Below, in pieces: positions 1 through 6,818 of a stretch of DNA of 48,183 bases. Each line of letters starts with the position of its first letter. The first letter of the stretch is position 1. The notes under the pieces are model-generated. The model was not told the DNA's origin. It searched no databases and saw only the letters and a program-made list of their open reading frames with translations. A program made the position numbers and the translations under genes. The DNA comes from DAOOVD01 sp035369845 (GTDB lineage: Bacteria; Bacillota; Desulfotomaculia; Desulfotomaculales; Pelotomaculaceae), in assembly GCA_035369845.1 (NCBI GenBank), contig DAOOVD010000015.1, forward strand, positions 1 to 48,183, written 5' to 3'.

Positions 1-143
1 ATTTCTTCAGGGTTGAGTTTATATGTTTTTATTGGCCCGGCGCCGGCGTAACCGTCTCCGGCTCCCTTTGTCTCGAACGGGAACCGCGGTGATCCCAGTC
101 GCGATCTCGCAATTCTCAGGTTGTGGCCGCTTTGACCGGACAT
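1..143 (-). CDS. Hypothetical element protein, C-terminus outside window
   Basis: Leftward frame open from an ATG at 143 to the window edge; 47 residues are visible, rich in Gly, Arg and Pro (starts MSGQSGHNLRIAR). The ATG is preceded by GGGGAGATG at about 9 bases, a good ribosome binding site. A second frame (ATG at 151, 44 residues, ending in an Arg-rich tail) overlaps it but starts inside that Shine-Dalgarno zone and looks worse. It lies 31 bases downstream of the next gene and belongs to the same leftward run. I do not recognise the family; the protein continues beyond base 1. Confidence 0.45.
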   Translation of the reverse strand, partial: MSGQSGHNLRIARSRLGSPRFPFETKGAGDGYAGAGPIKTYKLNPEE

Positions 144-174
144 AATCAGTCATCTCCCCGCCTTAGAACGTCAA

Positions 175-588
175 TTACTCGTTTATTTCTTGTCTTTTGA
201 ACTGTGCCAGCCAGGGCCACACCTTCGCCGCTGGCACAACCGGCCAACCGGCCAGATCATCCCGCTTGTGCCCAGCTTGGCATAAGCAGCGGTAGCCGAA
301 TTCATACACATCATCGTTAACTTGTTCTTCCATCACCAGATACCCCTGGTCCTTACAGATATTACACTGATACCGCCGGATAATTTTAAAATCCGATTCT
401 TTGGCCTGCTGCTCTCTCATCTTCAGCATAGCCAGATAGTTCGGCGTCACGGTGATAGCCGTACCACAGGAAGGACAGCGCACGGTGTACTGTTTCCCTA
501 CCAACATGGGCACAGCGCCGCATTTACGGCACCTGACACTCACTTCGACATGTTTTAATTGCTCAAGTATTTCCTCGATCGAATTCAT
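175..588 (-). CDS. Small double zinc-ribbon protein of the element
   Basis: 137 residues. Two Cys clusters are visible: CRKCG...CPSCG near residues 20-42 and CNICKDQG...CLC near residues 75-103. The second (CxxCxDxG...CxC) resembles the N-terminal zinc finger found on phage helicase loaders and their small stand-alone relatives, but there is no AAA+ domain here, so a loader role is only a guess. Its ATG overlaps the stop of the upstream DnaD-like gene by 4 bases (ATGA), so the two are translationally coupled. That coupling places it in the replication module. Conserved-looking Cys spacing makes it very likely a real protein; its function is not known. Confidence 0.75.
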   Translation of the reverse strand: MNSIEEILEQLKHVEVSVRCRKCGAVPMLVGKQYTVRCPSCGTAITVTPNYLAMLKMREQQAKESDFKIIRRYQCNICKDQGYLVMEEQVNDDVYEFGYRCLCQAGHKRDDLAGWPVVPAAKVWPWLAQFKRQEINE

Positions 589-1562
589 GGTGATCTACCT
601 CCATAAAGCCGCTCCATGATGGCCGGCACCAACTCCTCGCCGTATCCCCGGGCGATTTCTTCCGCTTTGTCCCAGGGCGGGTCAGGACCGCAATGCAGGT
701 GGATAAAATCACATGCGGCGCGGACAGCTTCTTCCCGGCGCTTCTGACTGAGTTCCACAACTTTGGCCTGATTTTCTGTAAGGTCTTGCGGATTTACCCT
801 CTCCCTGGCCGGCGGATCCATCTCTATAACAGCGGCCAGGGTGGTTAGTTTTGCTTTTGTCCAGTCTGAAAGAATACCCTTCGCGTAATGTAGTTTTGGT
901 CTGTTCCGGGCGGCCGCACGACTACAGGCCTCGACAATCAGTTCTACTTGGTAATGCTGGGTAAGTTCCTGCAGTTCCTTTAGCTCCCTGGTTGAAAGAG
1001 AGCGCTGAAAAATAACAGCAACCTCGCCGGCCAAGTCTTTTTCATTTTTATCCGAATTTGAAAAGCGCAGCGCAGCGCTGTCGTTACACTCTGCTCTGCT
1101 CTGCTTATTATCTGTCTCTGTATCTGCTCTGCTCTGTATATTACGCGTTACATCGCCGTTACAATTTCGTTTCAACTCGTTACTTATCGTTACATTGTCG
1201 TTACAGTTTTTTTGTTTGGCCCGGTATTTTTGGACGCGGGCTTTGACGGCCTCCGGTTTGTCCGAATTGTGCTCATACTGCCGGTCCAGGAACCGCACAA
1301 CCAGGTAGCCATCATCTTGGGCGACAATAATAGGACGTGGTCCTTCCTGTGCCAGTTTAAGAGTATCTTCCACCTCGTTGATAGGCCTCCGGACGCGCCA
1401 CGCGATTTGATCCGGGGTCATTTTTATGAGTCCCGGCTCGTCTGATTCCTTGGCGAGGCAAAAAAGATATATCAGCATCCTGAATTGATCGCCTGTCCAC
1501 CTGGCCAGTTTTGGATCATCCATTATTTCGGTGTAGAGCCTAAACCAGAGTTTACTTGCCAT
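585..1562 (-). CDS. Phage-type DnaD-domain replication initiator / replisome organiser
   Basis: 325 residues from ATG 1562, which has GGAGGCG 6-8 bases upstream; a GTG at 1568 is the longer alternative. The N-terminal 110 residues (KLWFRLYTEIMDDPKL, then a winged-helix-like stretch) match the start of phage replisome organisers. Residues about 195-260 (EVAVIFQRSLSTRELKEL ... YAKGILSDW) carry the DnaD/DnaB_2-like C-terminal signature. Known relatives bind the phage origin and recruit the helicase loader. The linker between the domains (residues about 120-160) is low complexity, rich in Asn, Asp and Thr, and is exactly where the DNA carries the phased CGTTACA repeats. Initiator and origin therefore appear to overlap, as in lambda O. 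The next gene overlaps by 4 bases. Confidence 0.85.
   Translation of the reverse strand: MASKLWFRLYTEIMDDPKLARWTGDQFRMLIYLFCLAKESDEPGLIKMTPDQIAWRVRRPINEVEDTLKLAQEGPRPIIVAQDDGYLVVRFLDRQYEHNSDKPEAVKARVQKYRAKQKNCNDNVTISNELKRNCNGDVTRNIQSRADTETDNKQSRAECNDSAALRFSNSDKNEKDLAGEVAVIFQRSLSTRELKELQELTQHYQVELIVEACSRAAARNRPKLHYAKGILSDWTKAKLTTLAAVIEMDPPARERVNPQDLTENQAKVVELSQKRREEAVRAACDFIHLHCGPDPPWDKAEEIARGYGEELVPAIMERLYGGRSP
1082..1205. repeat. Phased CGTTACA iterons inside the replication gene: putative origin
   Basis: On the plus strand CGTTACA occurs exactly at 1082, 1146, 1157, 1188 and 1199, with one-base variants CGTTTCA at 1168 and CGTTACT at 1178. From 1146 the starts are spaced 11, 11, 10, 10 and 11 bases, one helical turn each, so all copies face the same side of the helix. 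The spacing is not a codon multiple, so the repeats fall in different reading frames; protein-level repetition cannot explain them. The adjoining stretch 1089-1137 carries CTCTG direct repeats, and 1201-1215 is T-rich. This is the usual layout of a phage or plasmid origin inside the initiator gene. Function is inferred. Confidence 0.75.
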
Positions 1563-1604
1563 ACCCACGCCTCCGAAAAGCAGGAAAATTTTACGCGATG
1601 TTGA

Positions 1605-1634
1605 ATTTAACTCTAAAAAACCTGGGAGTTAAAT
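1605..1634. promoter_or_regulatory. 9-bp dyad between divergent genes
   Basis: ATTTAACTC (1605-1613) and GAGTTAAAT (1626-1634) form a perfect inverted repeat with a 12-base spacer. It lies between the start of the leftward replication gene (1562) and the rightward small frame at 1639, so it could be an operator for either. No T-run follows in either direction, which argues against a terminator. Confidence 0.45.
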
Positions 1635-1638
1635 CACT

Positions 1639-1827
1639 ATGGTTAAAACAAATATTAGATTAACAATCCCTGGATAAAAGTACCGCTTGGAAGTATACGA
1701 ATCTGAACCAGGGAAACTTGTTTTTGAGATGGATTCTAATGACCCTGAAGATCACTACGGTGGAGGTTACGTTGAAACAGAAACCTCCTCATTCGTTGAA
1801 TTACTGCAAAAACTTGTGTCTAAGTAG
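1639..1827 (+). pseudogene. Small rightward gene broken by one in-frame stop
   Basis: ATG at 1639 opens a frame MVKTNIRLTIPG that meets TAA at 1675-1677. The same frame then runs on for 49 sense codons (KYRLEVYESEPGKLVFEMDS onward, through GGGYVETETSSF) to TAG at 1825, directly in front of an intrinsic terminator. The continuous, acidic, protein-like composition across the stop suggests a roughly 62-residue protein with one nonsense mutation. Alternatives are a restart at TTG 1687 (weak ribosome binding site) or stop readthrough. It is the only rightward gene in the leftward replication module and has its own terminator, so it was probably an independent unit. Family not recognised. Confidence 0.5.
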
Positions 1828-1846
1828 GCTATTGCCTACTTTTTTT
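1823..1846 (+). terminator. Intrinsic terminator of the broken small gene
   Basis: Stem AGTAGGC (1823-1829), loop TATT, stem GCCTACT (1834-1840), followed by six Ts. Perfect 7-bp stem plus T-run; overlaps the TAG stop. Confidence 0.85.
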
Positions 1847-1854
1847 ATTTCCAC

Positions 1855-2049
1855 TTAAAACGGCAGGGTTTCAAGTAGTGGCGACCTATCCTCCAGTTGC
1901 TTTTTGACTTCCTGCCGTGCCCTCTCCCACAGCCGGCCAAAAGCCTTGTCCAGATCCCCGTTGACTTCAACTTCAATTTCAGCTTCGGCCCGCTGATGAT
2001 TGTATCCTGGGCCGGACTTCAATTCCGCGTAGCTGACTCTAATCCTCAT
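1855..2049 (-). CDS. Small hypothetical phage protein
   Basis: 64 residues from ATG 2049 (MRIRVSYAELKSGPG...), chosen because AAAGGG sits 8 bases upstream; the longer GTG start at 2058 overlaps that site. The charged sequence reads as a beta-rich N-terminus (EAEIEVEV) followed by an amphipathic helix (AFGRLWERARQEVKKQL). It overlaps the end of the upstream small gene by 11 bases. Similar small proteins occur in Bacillota prophages, as far as I recall, but I know no function. Confidence 0.6.
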   Translation of the reverse strand: MRIRVSYAELKSGPGYNHQRAEAEIEVEVNGDLDKAFGRLWERARQEVKKQLEDRSPLLETLPF

Positions 2050-2254
2050 CCAACCCACCCTTTCTAATCAGAGATTCCAGCACATCCAGCTTCCGCAGCG
2101 CTCCGTCAATCTCCCGGACCTTCTTTGCGCGCTCATCCGGCTTGTTTCGGAACACCCACTCCCGCATTTTCCTCTCTGCCGTCAGCACCTTCCGGATCTC
2201 GGCCAGGGCCTCGGCGGCCAGGTCGGCATCGGTTTTCGGAAAAAGGCTATCCAC
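2039..2254 (-). CDS. Small hypothetical phage protein, helical
   Basis: 71 residues if begun at GTG 2254 (VDSLFPKTDADLAAEAL...), which has AGGAAGG 9 bases upstream; a longer frame reaches 2278. The sequence is almost wholly charged amphipathic helix (EIRKVLTAERKMREWVF, then REIDGALRKLDVLESLIRK), suggesting a small helical or coiled-coil protein. It overlaps both neighbours by a few bases, in keeping with a tightly packed early operon. No family recognised. Confidence 0.6.
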   Translation of the reverse strand: MDSLFPKTDADLAAEALAEIRKVLTAERKMREWVFRNKPDERAKKVREIDGALRKLDVLESLIRKGGLDED

Positions 2255-2471
2255 CGGCTGGCACCTTCCTCCCCGCACACCGGCTGCACAGGTCCGGCTC
2301 TATCCAGCAGCAGCCGCCCGGGCAGGCGCACTCATCAGTACACCCGCAAACGCGGCAGACTCCCGGCCCAGGCGGCGGGATCCCGGCCCCACACTCGCAG
2401 CACTTCCATGTCCCGCTTGCGTCCGCGCTGTAATTTGGGGTTCCACATACTGAGCAGATTCTACGTACCAT
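2247..2471 (-). CDS. Cys-rich small zinc-ribbon protein
   Basis: 74 residues from ATG 2471 (MVRRICSVCGTPNYSAD). The longer upstream frame is rejected because it is a shadow of the ASCH gene. Fourteen cysteines fall in CxxC pairs: CSVCG, CCECG, CRVCGC, CACPGGCC and CSRC, which would hold two or three zinc ions. It begins inside the last codons of the ASCH gene (overlap 2461-2471), so translation is coupled. Function unknown; several phage early operons carry such proteins. Confidence 0.65.
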   Translation of the reverse strand: MVRRICSVCGTPNYSADASGTWKCCECGAGIPPPGPGVCRVCGCTDECACPGGCCWIEPDLCSRCAGRKVPAGG

Positions 2472-2946
2472 TGAAAGCCACTCCTTCCAGTTCCCAAAGG
2501 CCCTGGTTCCCTTTTGCCGGAATTGATTTTGGTAATGATTGCACGTCCCCCAAAATCCAGGCAAATCTTCCTGGCGTATAGTCTCCGAATACAAACTCTT
2601 GCTCTGTAGGAAGTGGTAGTTTTGGCTCGGGATTATAGGACAGCCCGCCGTACTTTGTAGTGAATGCATGAAGTCCTTTTTTTGTAATAAATAAAATATC
2701 TTCTAATTTACAGATGGCCACCACAGCGCCACAACTAAAAGACGGGTATTTGTAAATTCCCCCCGGGCGGAGTGCTGAGTAAAAAGGTTCTTGGTTCTCC
2801 AGAGCTTGAAATTTTTTGGGGTATCTCTTTGCCGCATGTATCGCCAACGGCCCTCGGTGTCTTGTAGGCCAGGATCTTGTTTCTATTTTCTTAGCCCCCG
2901 TGGCCACCAGGGAGGCCCAGGGCTGCCATAAACTAATTGCTTTCAC
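2461..2946 (-). CDS. ASCH-domain protein
   Basis: 161 residues. The N-terminus MKAISLWQPWASLVATGAKK, then ETRSW and HRGPLAIHAA, is the hallmark of the ASCH fold (PUA-like beta-barrel, RNA or modified-base binding) in its phage-borne form. FAWILGDV near the C-terminus is the matching last strand. Stand-alone ASCH proteins are common in phages and some are ribonucleases or amidohydrolases; which applies here cannot be read from sequence. Start is GTG at 2946, overlapping the TGA of the 43-residue gene upstream (GTGA). It continues into the Cys-rich gene by a 10-base overlap. Confidence 0.85.
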   Translation of the reverse strand: MKAISLWQPWASLVATGAKKIETRSWPTRHRGPLAIHAAKRYPKKFQALENQEPFYSALRPGGIYKYPSFSCGAVVAICKLEDILFITKKGLHAFTTKYGGLSYNPEPKLPLPTEQEFVFGDYTPGRFAWILGDVQSLPKSIPAKGNQGLWELEGVAFNGT

Positions 2947-3074
2947 TTACAGTTCACCGCCTTTGTAGCACATTTCAGACACGGCTTGCCCTTCCCCGAG
3001 CTGGTGTGGAGTCGGTTACACGCCGGGCACCGGCGCCGCTTCCCATATGACCATCCGGTCCGCTTACGGGTCAT
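2943..3074 (-). CDS. 43-residue zinc-finger-like microprotein
   Basis: ATG at 3074 gives a 43-residue basic protein with CPAC near residue 16, CLKC near residue 32 and a last Cys at 42: enough for one zinc site on an Arg/Lys-rich background (KRTGWSYGKRRR). The ATG overlaps the TGA of the upstream gene (ATGA) and its own TGA overlaps the GTG of the ASCH gene, so it fills the gap in an otherwise continuous coupled operon. That packing and the paired Cys motifs are the main evidence; it could be a nucleic-acid-binding protein. Confidence 0.6.
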   Translation of the reverse strand: MTRKRTGWSYGKRRRCPACNRLHTSSGKGKPCLKCATKAVNCK

Positions 3075-3304
3075 ATAATCCACCTCACAACCGCGCATCC
3101 CAGTATCACCCAGAACAGCGCCAGGAGCATATAAGTCAAAATCTTTTCCCTTACCCGGTCCGTCCCCTCAAGACGCTCCTGCACGCATGTTATACCTCTA
3201 TCCACCGCCCTGGCAGCCCTGGCCACCAGCGACGGCCGCACGGATGCCCGCCGGCGGATCCCCACTGGCAGGCCTACGCTATCTATTTTAGTCCCCCATC
3301 GCAT
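3071..3304 (-). CDS. Small single-pass membrane protein
   Basis: 77 residues from ATG 3304 (MRWGTKIDSVGLPVG), chosen for GGAGGGAAG 5-7 bases upstream; the frame extends to 3334 without a better site. The first 55 residues are basic, and the C-terminus MLLALFWVILGCAVVRW is a clear transmembrane helix, so this looks tail-anchored. It overlaps the end of the upstream Cys-rich gene by 17 bases and the start of the 43-residue gene by 4. No family recognised. Confidence 0.6.
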   Translation of the reverse strand: MRWGTKIDSVGLPVGIRRRASVRPSLVARAARAVDRGITCVQERLEGTDRVREKILTYMLLALFWVILGCAVVRWII

Positions 3305-3497
3305 TACACTTCCCTCCCTGCGCCCACGGCGCATAATCGTCTAATTCTTTAATCAGCTTCCCCGCGCAGCTCGGGCACAGCATGGCCACCATCGGGGACC
3401 TGGCCAGGCCCACCTCGATGAGCCTCTTCGGCCAGTACCCGCATTCATCACAGGCCCGCATGGCGCCGCGCTGTTGGGTTACTATGCGCACTCTCAT
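3288..3497 (-). CDS. Small zinc-ribbon protein
   Basis: 69 residues. CDECG near residue 16 and CPSC near residue 41 make a four-Cys zinc ribbon; the rest is mixed (YWPKRLIEVGLARSPMVAM). ATG 3497 overlaps the TGA of the SMC-like ATPase gene by 4 bases. This coupling, with the downstream overlap, keeps it inside the recombination part of the operon. Likely a small nucleic-acid- or protein-binding factor; exact role unknown. Confidence 0.65.
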   Translation of the reverse strand: MRVRIVTQQRGAMRACDECGYWPKRLIEVGLARSPMVAMLCPSCAGKLIKELDDYAPWAQGGKCNAMGD

Positions 3498-5512
3498 GCC
3501 GCCTCCGGCGCCGGTATCGCCTGCACAGCGCCGTCCTCCACCATAAACATAGACAATCCTGGGATCCCTGGGTTACGCGGCTGGGTCTCCCCCAGGGCCG
3601 ACAGGATGATGATGGTGTCGTAGTCGTCCCGGATCTGCAGCAGCAAGTTGATCAGCATCCCTTTGTTTTGTGGGTCCAGAATCTCGCAGTCATCAATAAC
3701 CAGGATCCGGAGCCCGGTCAAGCTGTTCAGCACGTCCTGGAGGATGATACCCACCCGCATACGCTCCGACGTGGACAGGTTCTTTACATCCGTCGTGACA
3801 TCGCCCACCGTTACCCGGATCTCAAACCCTTTCTCCAGGTCAAACTCCAGACCGTACCTGCCGCCGGTGAGCAAAGCCAGCCGTTCGTTCGCCCGGGCCT
3901 GGACCATCCCCACAACCTCGGCCAGCATGGCCGCCTTCATGCCCTTCGGTCCAAATGCCTCCACCAGGGATTCCAGCCAAGCCACTTCCTGGCGTTTTTT
4001 CTCCAGGGCGCCGGCCACACGGTTCCGTTCTTCTTTGACACGCTCCTCGGCCGCAATCGCCCGCAGGAGTTCCTCCCCCTTCGGGATCCGCTGGGAGAGT
4101 TGGTTTATCTCCACCTCCATTTCGGAAGTTGAAAAAGATAATTTTTCAACCCGCTCAAGCTCAGCCAGGGTAGTTCTTTTCCCACTGTCGGTAGCCTGAA
4201 TATTTTCCGAAAGCTGTTTAATTCGTTCGTCAATTCGGTGCAGCTCCTCCGCCCTTTTCAGTGCCCGGGCGTATTCCTCCTCAGCTTCTACCGCATCTTT
4301 TTCGAGAACTGCTGCCTCTTGACTGGCCTGCTCATACAGCTTTGCAACTGCATCGATTTCTTTGTTCAGCTGTTCCAGCAAGGCCTCTGTATCCGCGGTA
4401 CATTTGAGTTTCGGCAGGACCGGGCAAGAAGGCGTCTTTCTGTCATCGGTAAACTTATCCCGGGCGGCCGTCCAGGCGTCCAGATTTGTCTTGTGGCTGT
4501 CAGCCAGGCTCTTCTGCATTTTAAAATGCCTCTTTGTAGCCTCGACCTTTTTCAGGAGTTCGGGCAAAGAGGCCTCAAGCTTCTCCAGCTCATCGCCAGC
4601 TGGTTGAATACCTTGAAGCTCCGCGTATAGCCCCTCATACTGTTCATGAAACTCGTTGTATTGCTTTTTAAGCTTCTCAATCAGCCCCTTACTGCCCGCG
4701 GCCTGGCCGCACAGTCTTATGAGCTCCTCTTTCCGGTCTTTGAGTTCCTGGAGCTGGGTATTAATTTGCACTTTCAGCCTGGCCAGTTCCATCGTGTCCT
4801 CGAAAGCTTTTATAACTTCAGGGGGAAGCGGCGTATGCTCGCCGCTTCCAGCCGGCGCCTTGGCCAGGGCCTCGAGTTCCTTTAGCGTTTTTTTTACCCC
4901 GGTCCGCTCCTTGAAAACCTCTTTGTAGATACTGTCCAGGACCTCCGGGCCGCCGGCTGTATTCTCCGGAACGAATCTGCCGGCATAAGAGAAAAATTCA
5001 GCCGTAAGCATATTGGCCTTGCCAGCCCTTATAATGTGGTCCTCGAGGGCCTCGACAATGCTCCGCTTGTTGAATGTGAGACCCATGAGGTTAAACAGCA
5101 TGTTCTTCTGTTCGTCGGGGCTCAAATTGATAAAATCACTGGTGTTTAAGACCGCGGATATCACGTCCGCACCGGCGCCAAGATGCTTGTATAGCTCGGA
5201 CTGCTGCATCTTCGTTCCGCCTTTCCAGTCCGCCACCTGGAGCTCCCCGGGGACCGCTCGGGATAAAGGCCCCAGATTCTCTATAGCTAAACCGACACTC
5301 CCTGAAGCCGCACCGTGGCGGACCAGGCGCTCGGCACCCCGGCCGGCGCCGTCGGTCCACTCACAGCGACCTGTGAGAGCATATTCGATAGCTGCTTTTA
5401 TGCTTGACTTGCCGGTATTATTGCGACCGACAAATACGTTAATATTGTCGAGTTCAATGCTTGTCGCGTGATGGTTGCGGAAATTGGTCATCTCAATGCG
5501 TTTAATTTTCAC
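3494..5512 (-). CDS. SMC/RecF/SbcC-like AAA ATPase of a phage recombination pair
   Basis: 672 residues. Residues 1-40 (MKIKRIEMTNFRNH ... VFVGRNNTGKSS) hold the N-terminal strand and Walker A of RecF/SMC-type ATPases. A long coiled coil follows, rich in Glu, Lys and Leu, interrupted near its middle by CPVLPKLKC, a Cys pair at the hinge position. Signature NLSTSERMRVGI and Walker B LRILVIDDCEILD lie near the C-terminus, completing one ATPase head. Proteins of this build in phages sit beside nucleases and probably act in DNA-end processing like Rad50/SbcC, though much shorter. The TGA-ATG overlap with the RecB-like nuclease upstream supports a functional pair. Confidence 0.85.
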   Translation of the reverse strand: MKIKRIEMTNFRNHHATSIELDNINVFVGRNNTGKSSIKAAIEYALTGRCEWTDGAGRGAERLVRHGAASGSVGLAIENLGPLSRAVPGELQVADWKGGTKMQQSELYKHLGAGADVISAVLNTSDFINLSPDEQKNMLFNLMGLTFNKRSIVEALEDHIIRAGKANMLTAEFFSYAGRFVPENTAGGPEVLDSIYKEVFKERTGVKKTLKELEALAKAPAGSGEHTPLPPEVIKAFEDTMELARLKVQINTQLQELKDRKEELIRLCGQAAGSKGLIEKLKKQYNEFHEQYEGLYAELQGIQPAGDELEKLEASLPELLKKVEATKRHFKMQKSLADSHKTNLDAWTAARDKFTDDRKTPSCPVLPKLKCTADTEALLEQLNKEIDAVAKLYEQASQEAAVLEKDAVEAEEEYARALKRAEELHRIDERIKQLSENIQATDSGKRTTLAELERVEKLSFSTSEMEVEINQLSQRIPKGEELLRAIAAEERVKEERNRVAGALEKKRQEVAWLESLVEAFGPKGMKAAMLAEVVGMVQARANERLALLTGGRYGLEFDLEKGFEIRVTVGDVTTDVKNLSTSERMRVGIILQDVLNSLTGLRILVIDDCEILDPQNKGMLINLLLQIRDDYDTIIILSALGETQPRNPGIPGLSMFMVEDGAVQAIPAPEAA

Positions 5513-6621
5513 GCAACCTCACCTCCGGCTACTTTTTTGCTGTCGAACCTGGTGTAAGAGCGGTCCTTAATTACACTCTGCAGTTTCCCCATCAGTTCAG
5601 GATTATTGTAGATTTTCTTGGCCTTAGTGCCGTTGACGGCCAGGAACGGCCTGGGGTCCTGGCCTGCCTCGTTCATAAGCCGCACGAATTCTGGTACGTC
5701 TTCGATTGTACGGCTTTCGACCAGGTGAAAACCCCAGGTGATCCCGTTCACCTCCACCGGCCCGGCCTGGTTGCACCAGTTCTTCAGGGCCTCTTTCCGA
5801 ACGGCGATCTGCCGCTCCAGGATTGCCAGTTCCTCGGCAACTGCCCGGGCGTCGTCGGCTGTCATGATGGGCCGCACGTCGGCCGGGATGCTTTTCGCCG
5901 CTGGGCACTGGCTGGAGTAACCGCACCAGGCGCAGAAGTGCCCGGGCCTGGGCGGGAACTTTCCTTTCGCCAGCGCCTGCTCCACCTGGCCGATCAGCCC
6001 CAGGATCTGGCCTTCCGCCTGGGCCACCCGGCCGGCGTCCAGGGTGGTCTCCCGGACAACCCCATGGCGAACAAAGTCTAACCTGACCGTGAAAGTATCT
6101 ACCTGCGGGTACTCCCTGGCCACCAGCCAGGCGTATACGGCCAACTGAAAGTCAGCTTCCACGTCGGCCTGTGTCCGGAGCTGCCAGTCGGTTTTATAGT
6201 CTGTGATAATGGCCAAGTTGTCCTGGATGTCCAGGCGGTCTATTATCCCACGGAAAAGATATTTTCGGTCGGCAAGCCAGGCCTGCACCCACTCTTCAAT
6301 ACCCACCACCGTCAGGGGGTTGACCGTGTGGCTGGCCGCGATCTGTTCGGCCAGGGCCAGGACCTCCGGGAAACGGTCGGAAGAAAGCCCGCACGGCTCG
6401 GCGTAGAAGCACTGCCGGGCGATGCCGGCCATGGCGGTAATGTCTGTCTCCAGGCCATGGTTCAGGCAGTGCTGGTTGTACGCGGCAATGATTTTGTGTA
6501 TGAGGCCCCCGAAGGCCAGCGCGTCGCTGGCGGCCTCGGGAATTTTTTTGACATATTTCATTTGGAATGCTGTGGGACAGCTTTCATACAAACTTAACCT
6601 CGAAAAGCTGTAATCACGCAT
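5509..6621 (-). CDS. RecB/Cas4-family PD-(D/E)XK exonuclease with Fe-S cysteines
   Basis: 370 residues. LYESCPTAFQMKY at residues 11-23 gives the lone N-terminal Cys. FGGLIHKII supplies the early His. GIIDRLDI ... IITDYKTDW is the D...DxK catalytic core, and FQLAVYAWL the following QxxxY helix. FCAWCGYSSQCP near residue 240 gives three more Cys. This 1+3 Cys pattern matches the 4Fe-4S cage of Cas4, AddB and phage relatives. Expected activity is a DNA exonuclease or endonuclease in recombination, working with the coupled SMC-like ATPase downstream. Start ATG 6621 has GGAGAGG upstream. The C-terminal third (residues about 255-340) is of unassigned function. Confidence 0.9.
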   Translation of the reverse strand: MRDYSFSRLSLYESCPTAFQMKYVKKIPEAASDALAFGGLIHKIIAAYNQHCLNHGLETDITAMAGIARQCFYAEPCGLSSDRFPEVLALAEQIAASHTVNPLTVVGIEEWVQAWLADRKYLFRGIIDRLDIQDNLAIITDYKTDWQLRTQADVEADFQLAVYAWLVAREYPQVDTFTVRLDFVRHGVVRETTLDAGRVAQAEGQILGLIGQVEQALAKGKFPPRPGHFCAWCGYSSQCPAAKSIPADVRPIMTADDARAVAEELAILERQIAVRKEALKNWCNQAGPVEVNGITWGFHLVESRTIEDVPEFVRLMNEAGQDPRPFLAVNGTKAKKIYNNPELMGKLQSVIKDRSYTRFDSKKVAGGEVA

Positions 6622-6806
6622 AAGTAAGGTTCCTCTCCTTTTCTGAGACTGTTTTTCAAATCCACAATTGCTTTTAAGCTGGCCAAAAGAAACGCCGGGC
6701 TGGCTGTACCGCCAAGGAATATTTTGTCGTCTTCCAATTCCTGAATTATGATTTGATTTTGTTTCTCTCCCGGGCTGTCAACTGCAACAGCATATTTAAT
6801 CCCCAT
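6594..6806 (-). CDS. Small hypothetical phage protein
   Basis: 70 residues from ATG 6806 (MGIKYAVAVDSPGEKQNQIII), chosen because AAGAGGTG precedes it by 6 bases; a GTG at 6815 overlaps that site. The chain reads as a short beta-rich N-terminus, then a helix (ASPAFLLASLKAIVDLKNSL). It ends inside the nuclease gene (28-base overlap), which supports coupled expression. No known family. Confidence 0.55.
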   Translation of the reverse strand: MGIKYAVAVDSPGEKQNQIIIQELEDDKIFLGGTASPAFLLASLKAIVDLKNSLRKGEEPYLCVITAFRG

Positions 6807-6818
6807 GTTTTTCACCTC

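Noticed and set aside
1082..1246. CRISPR array in the CGTTACA/CTCTG repeat region
   Set aside because: Units of 7 bases at 10-11-base steps leave no spacers; the phasing fits iterons.
5136..5360. Leftward 74-codon ORF inside the SMC-like gene
   Set aside because: Arg/Gly/Pro-rich out-of-frame shadow without a ribosome binding site.
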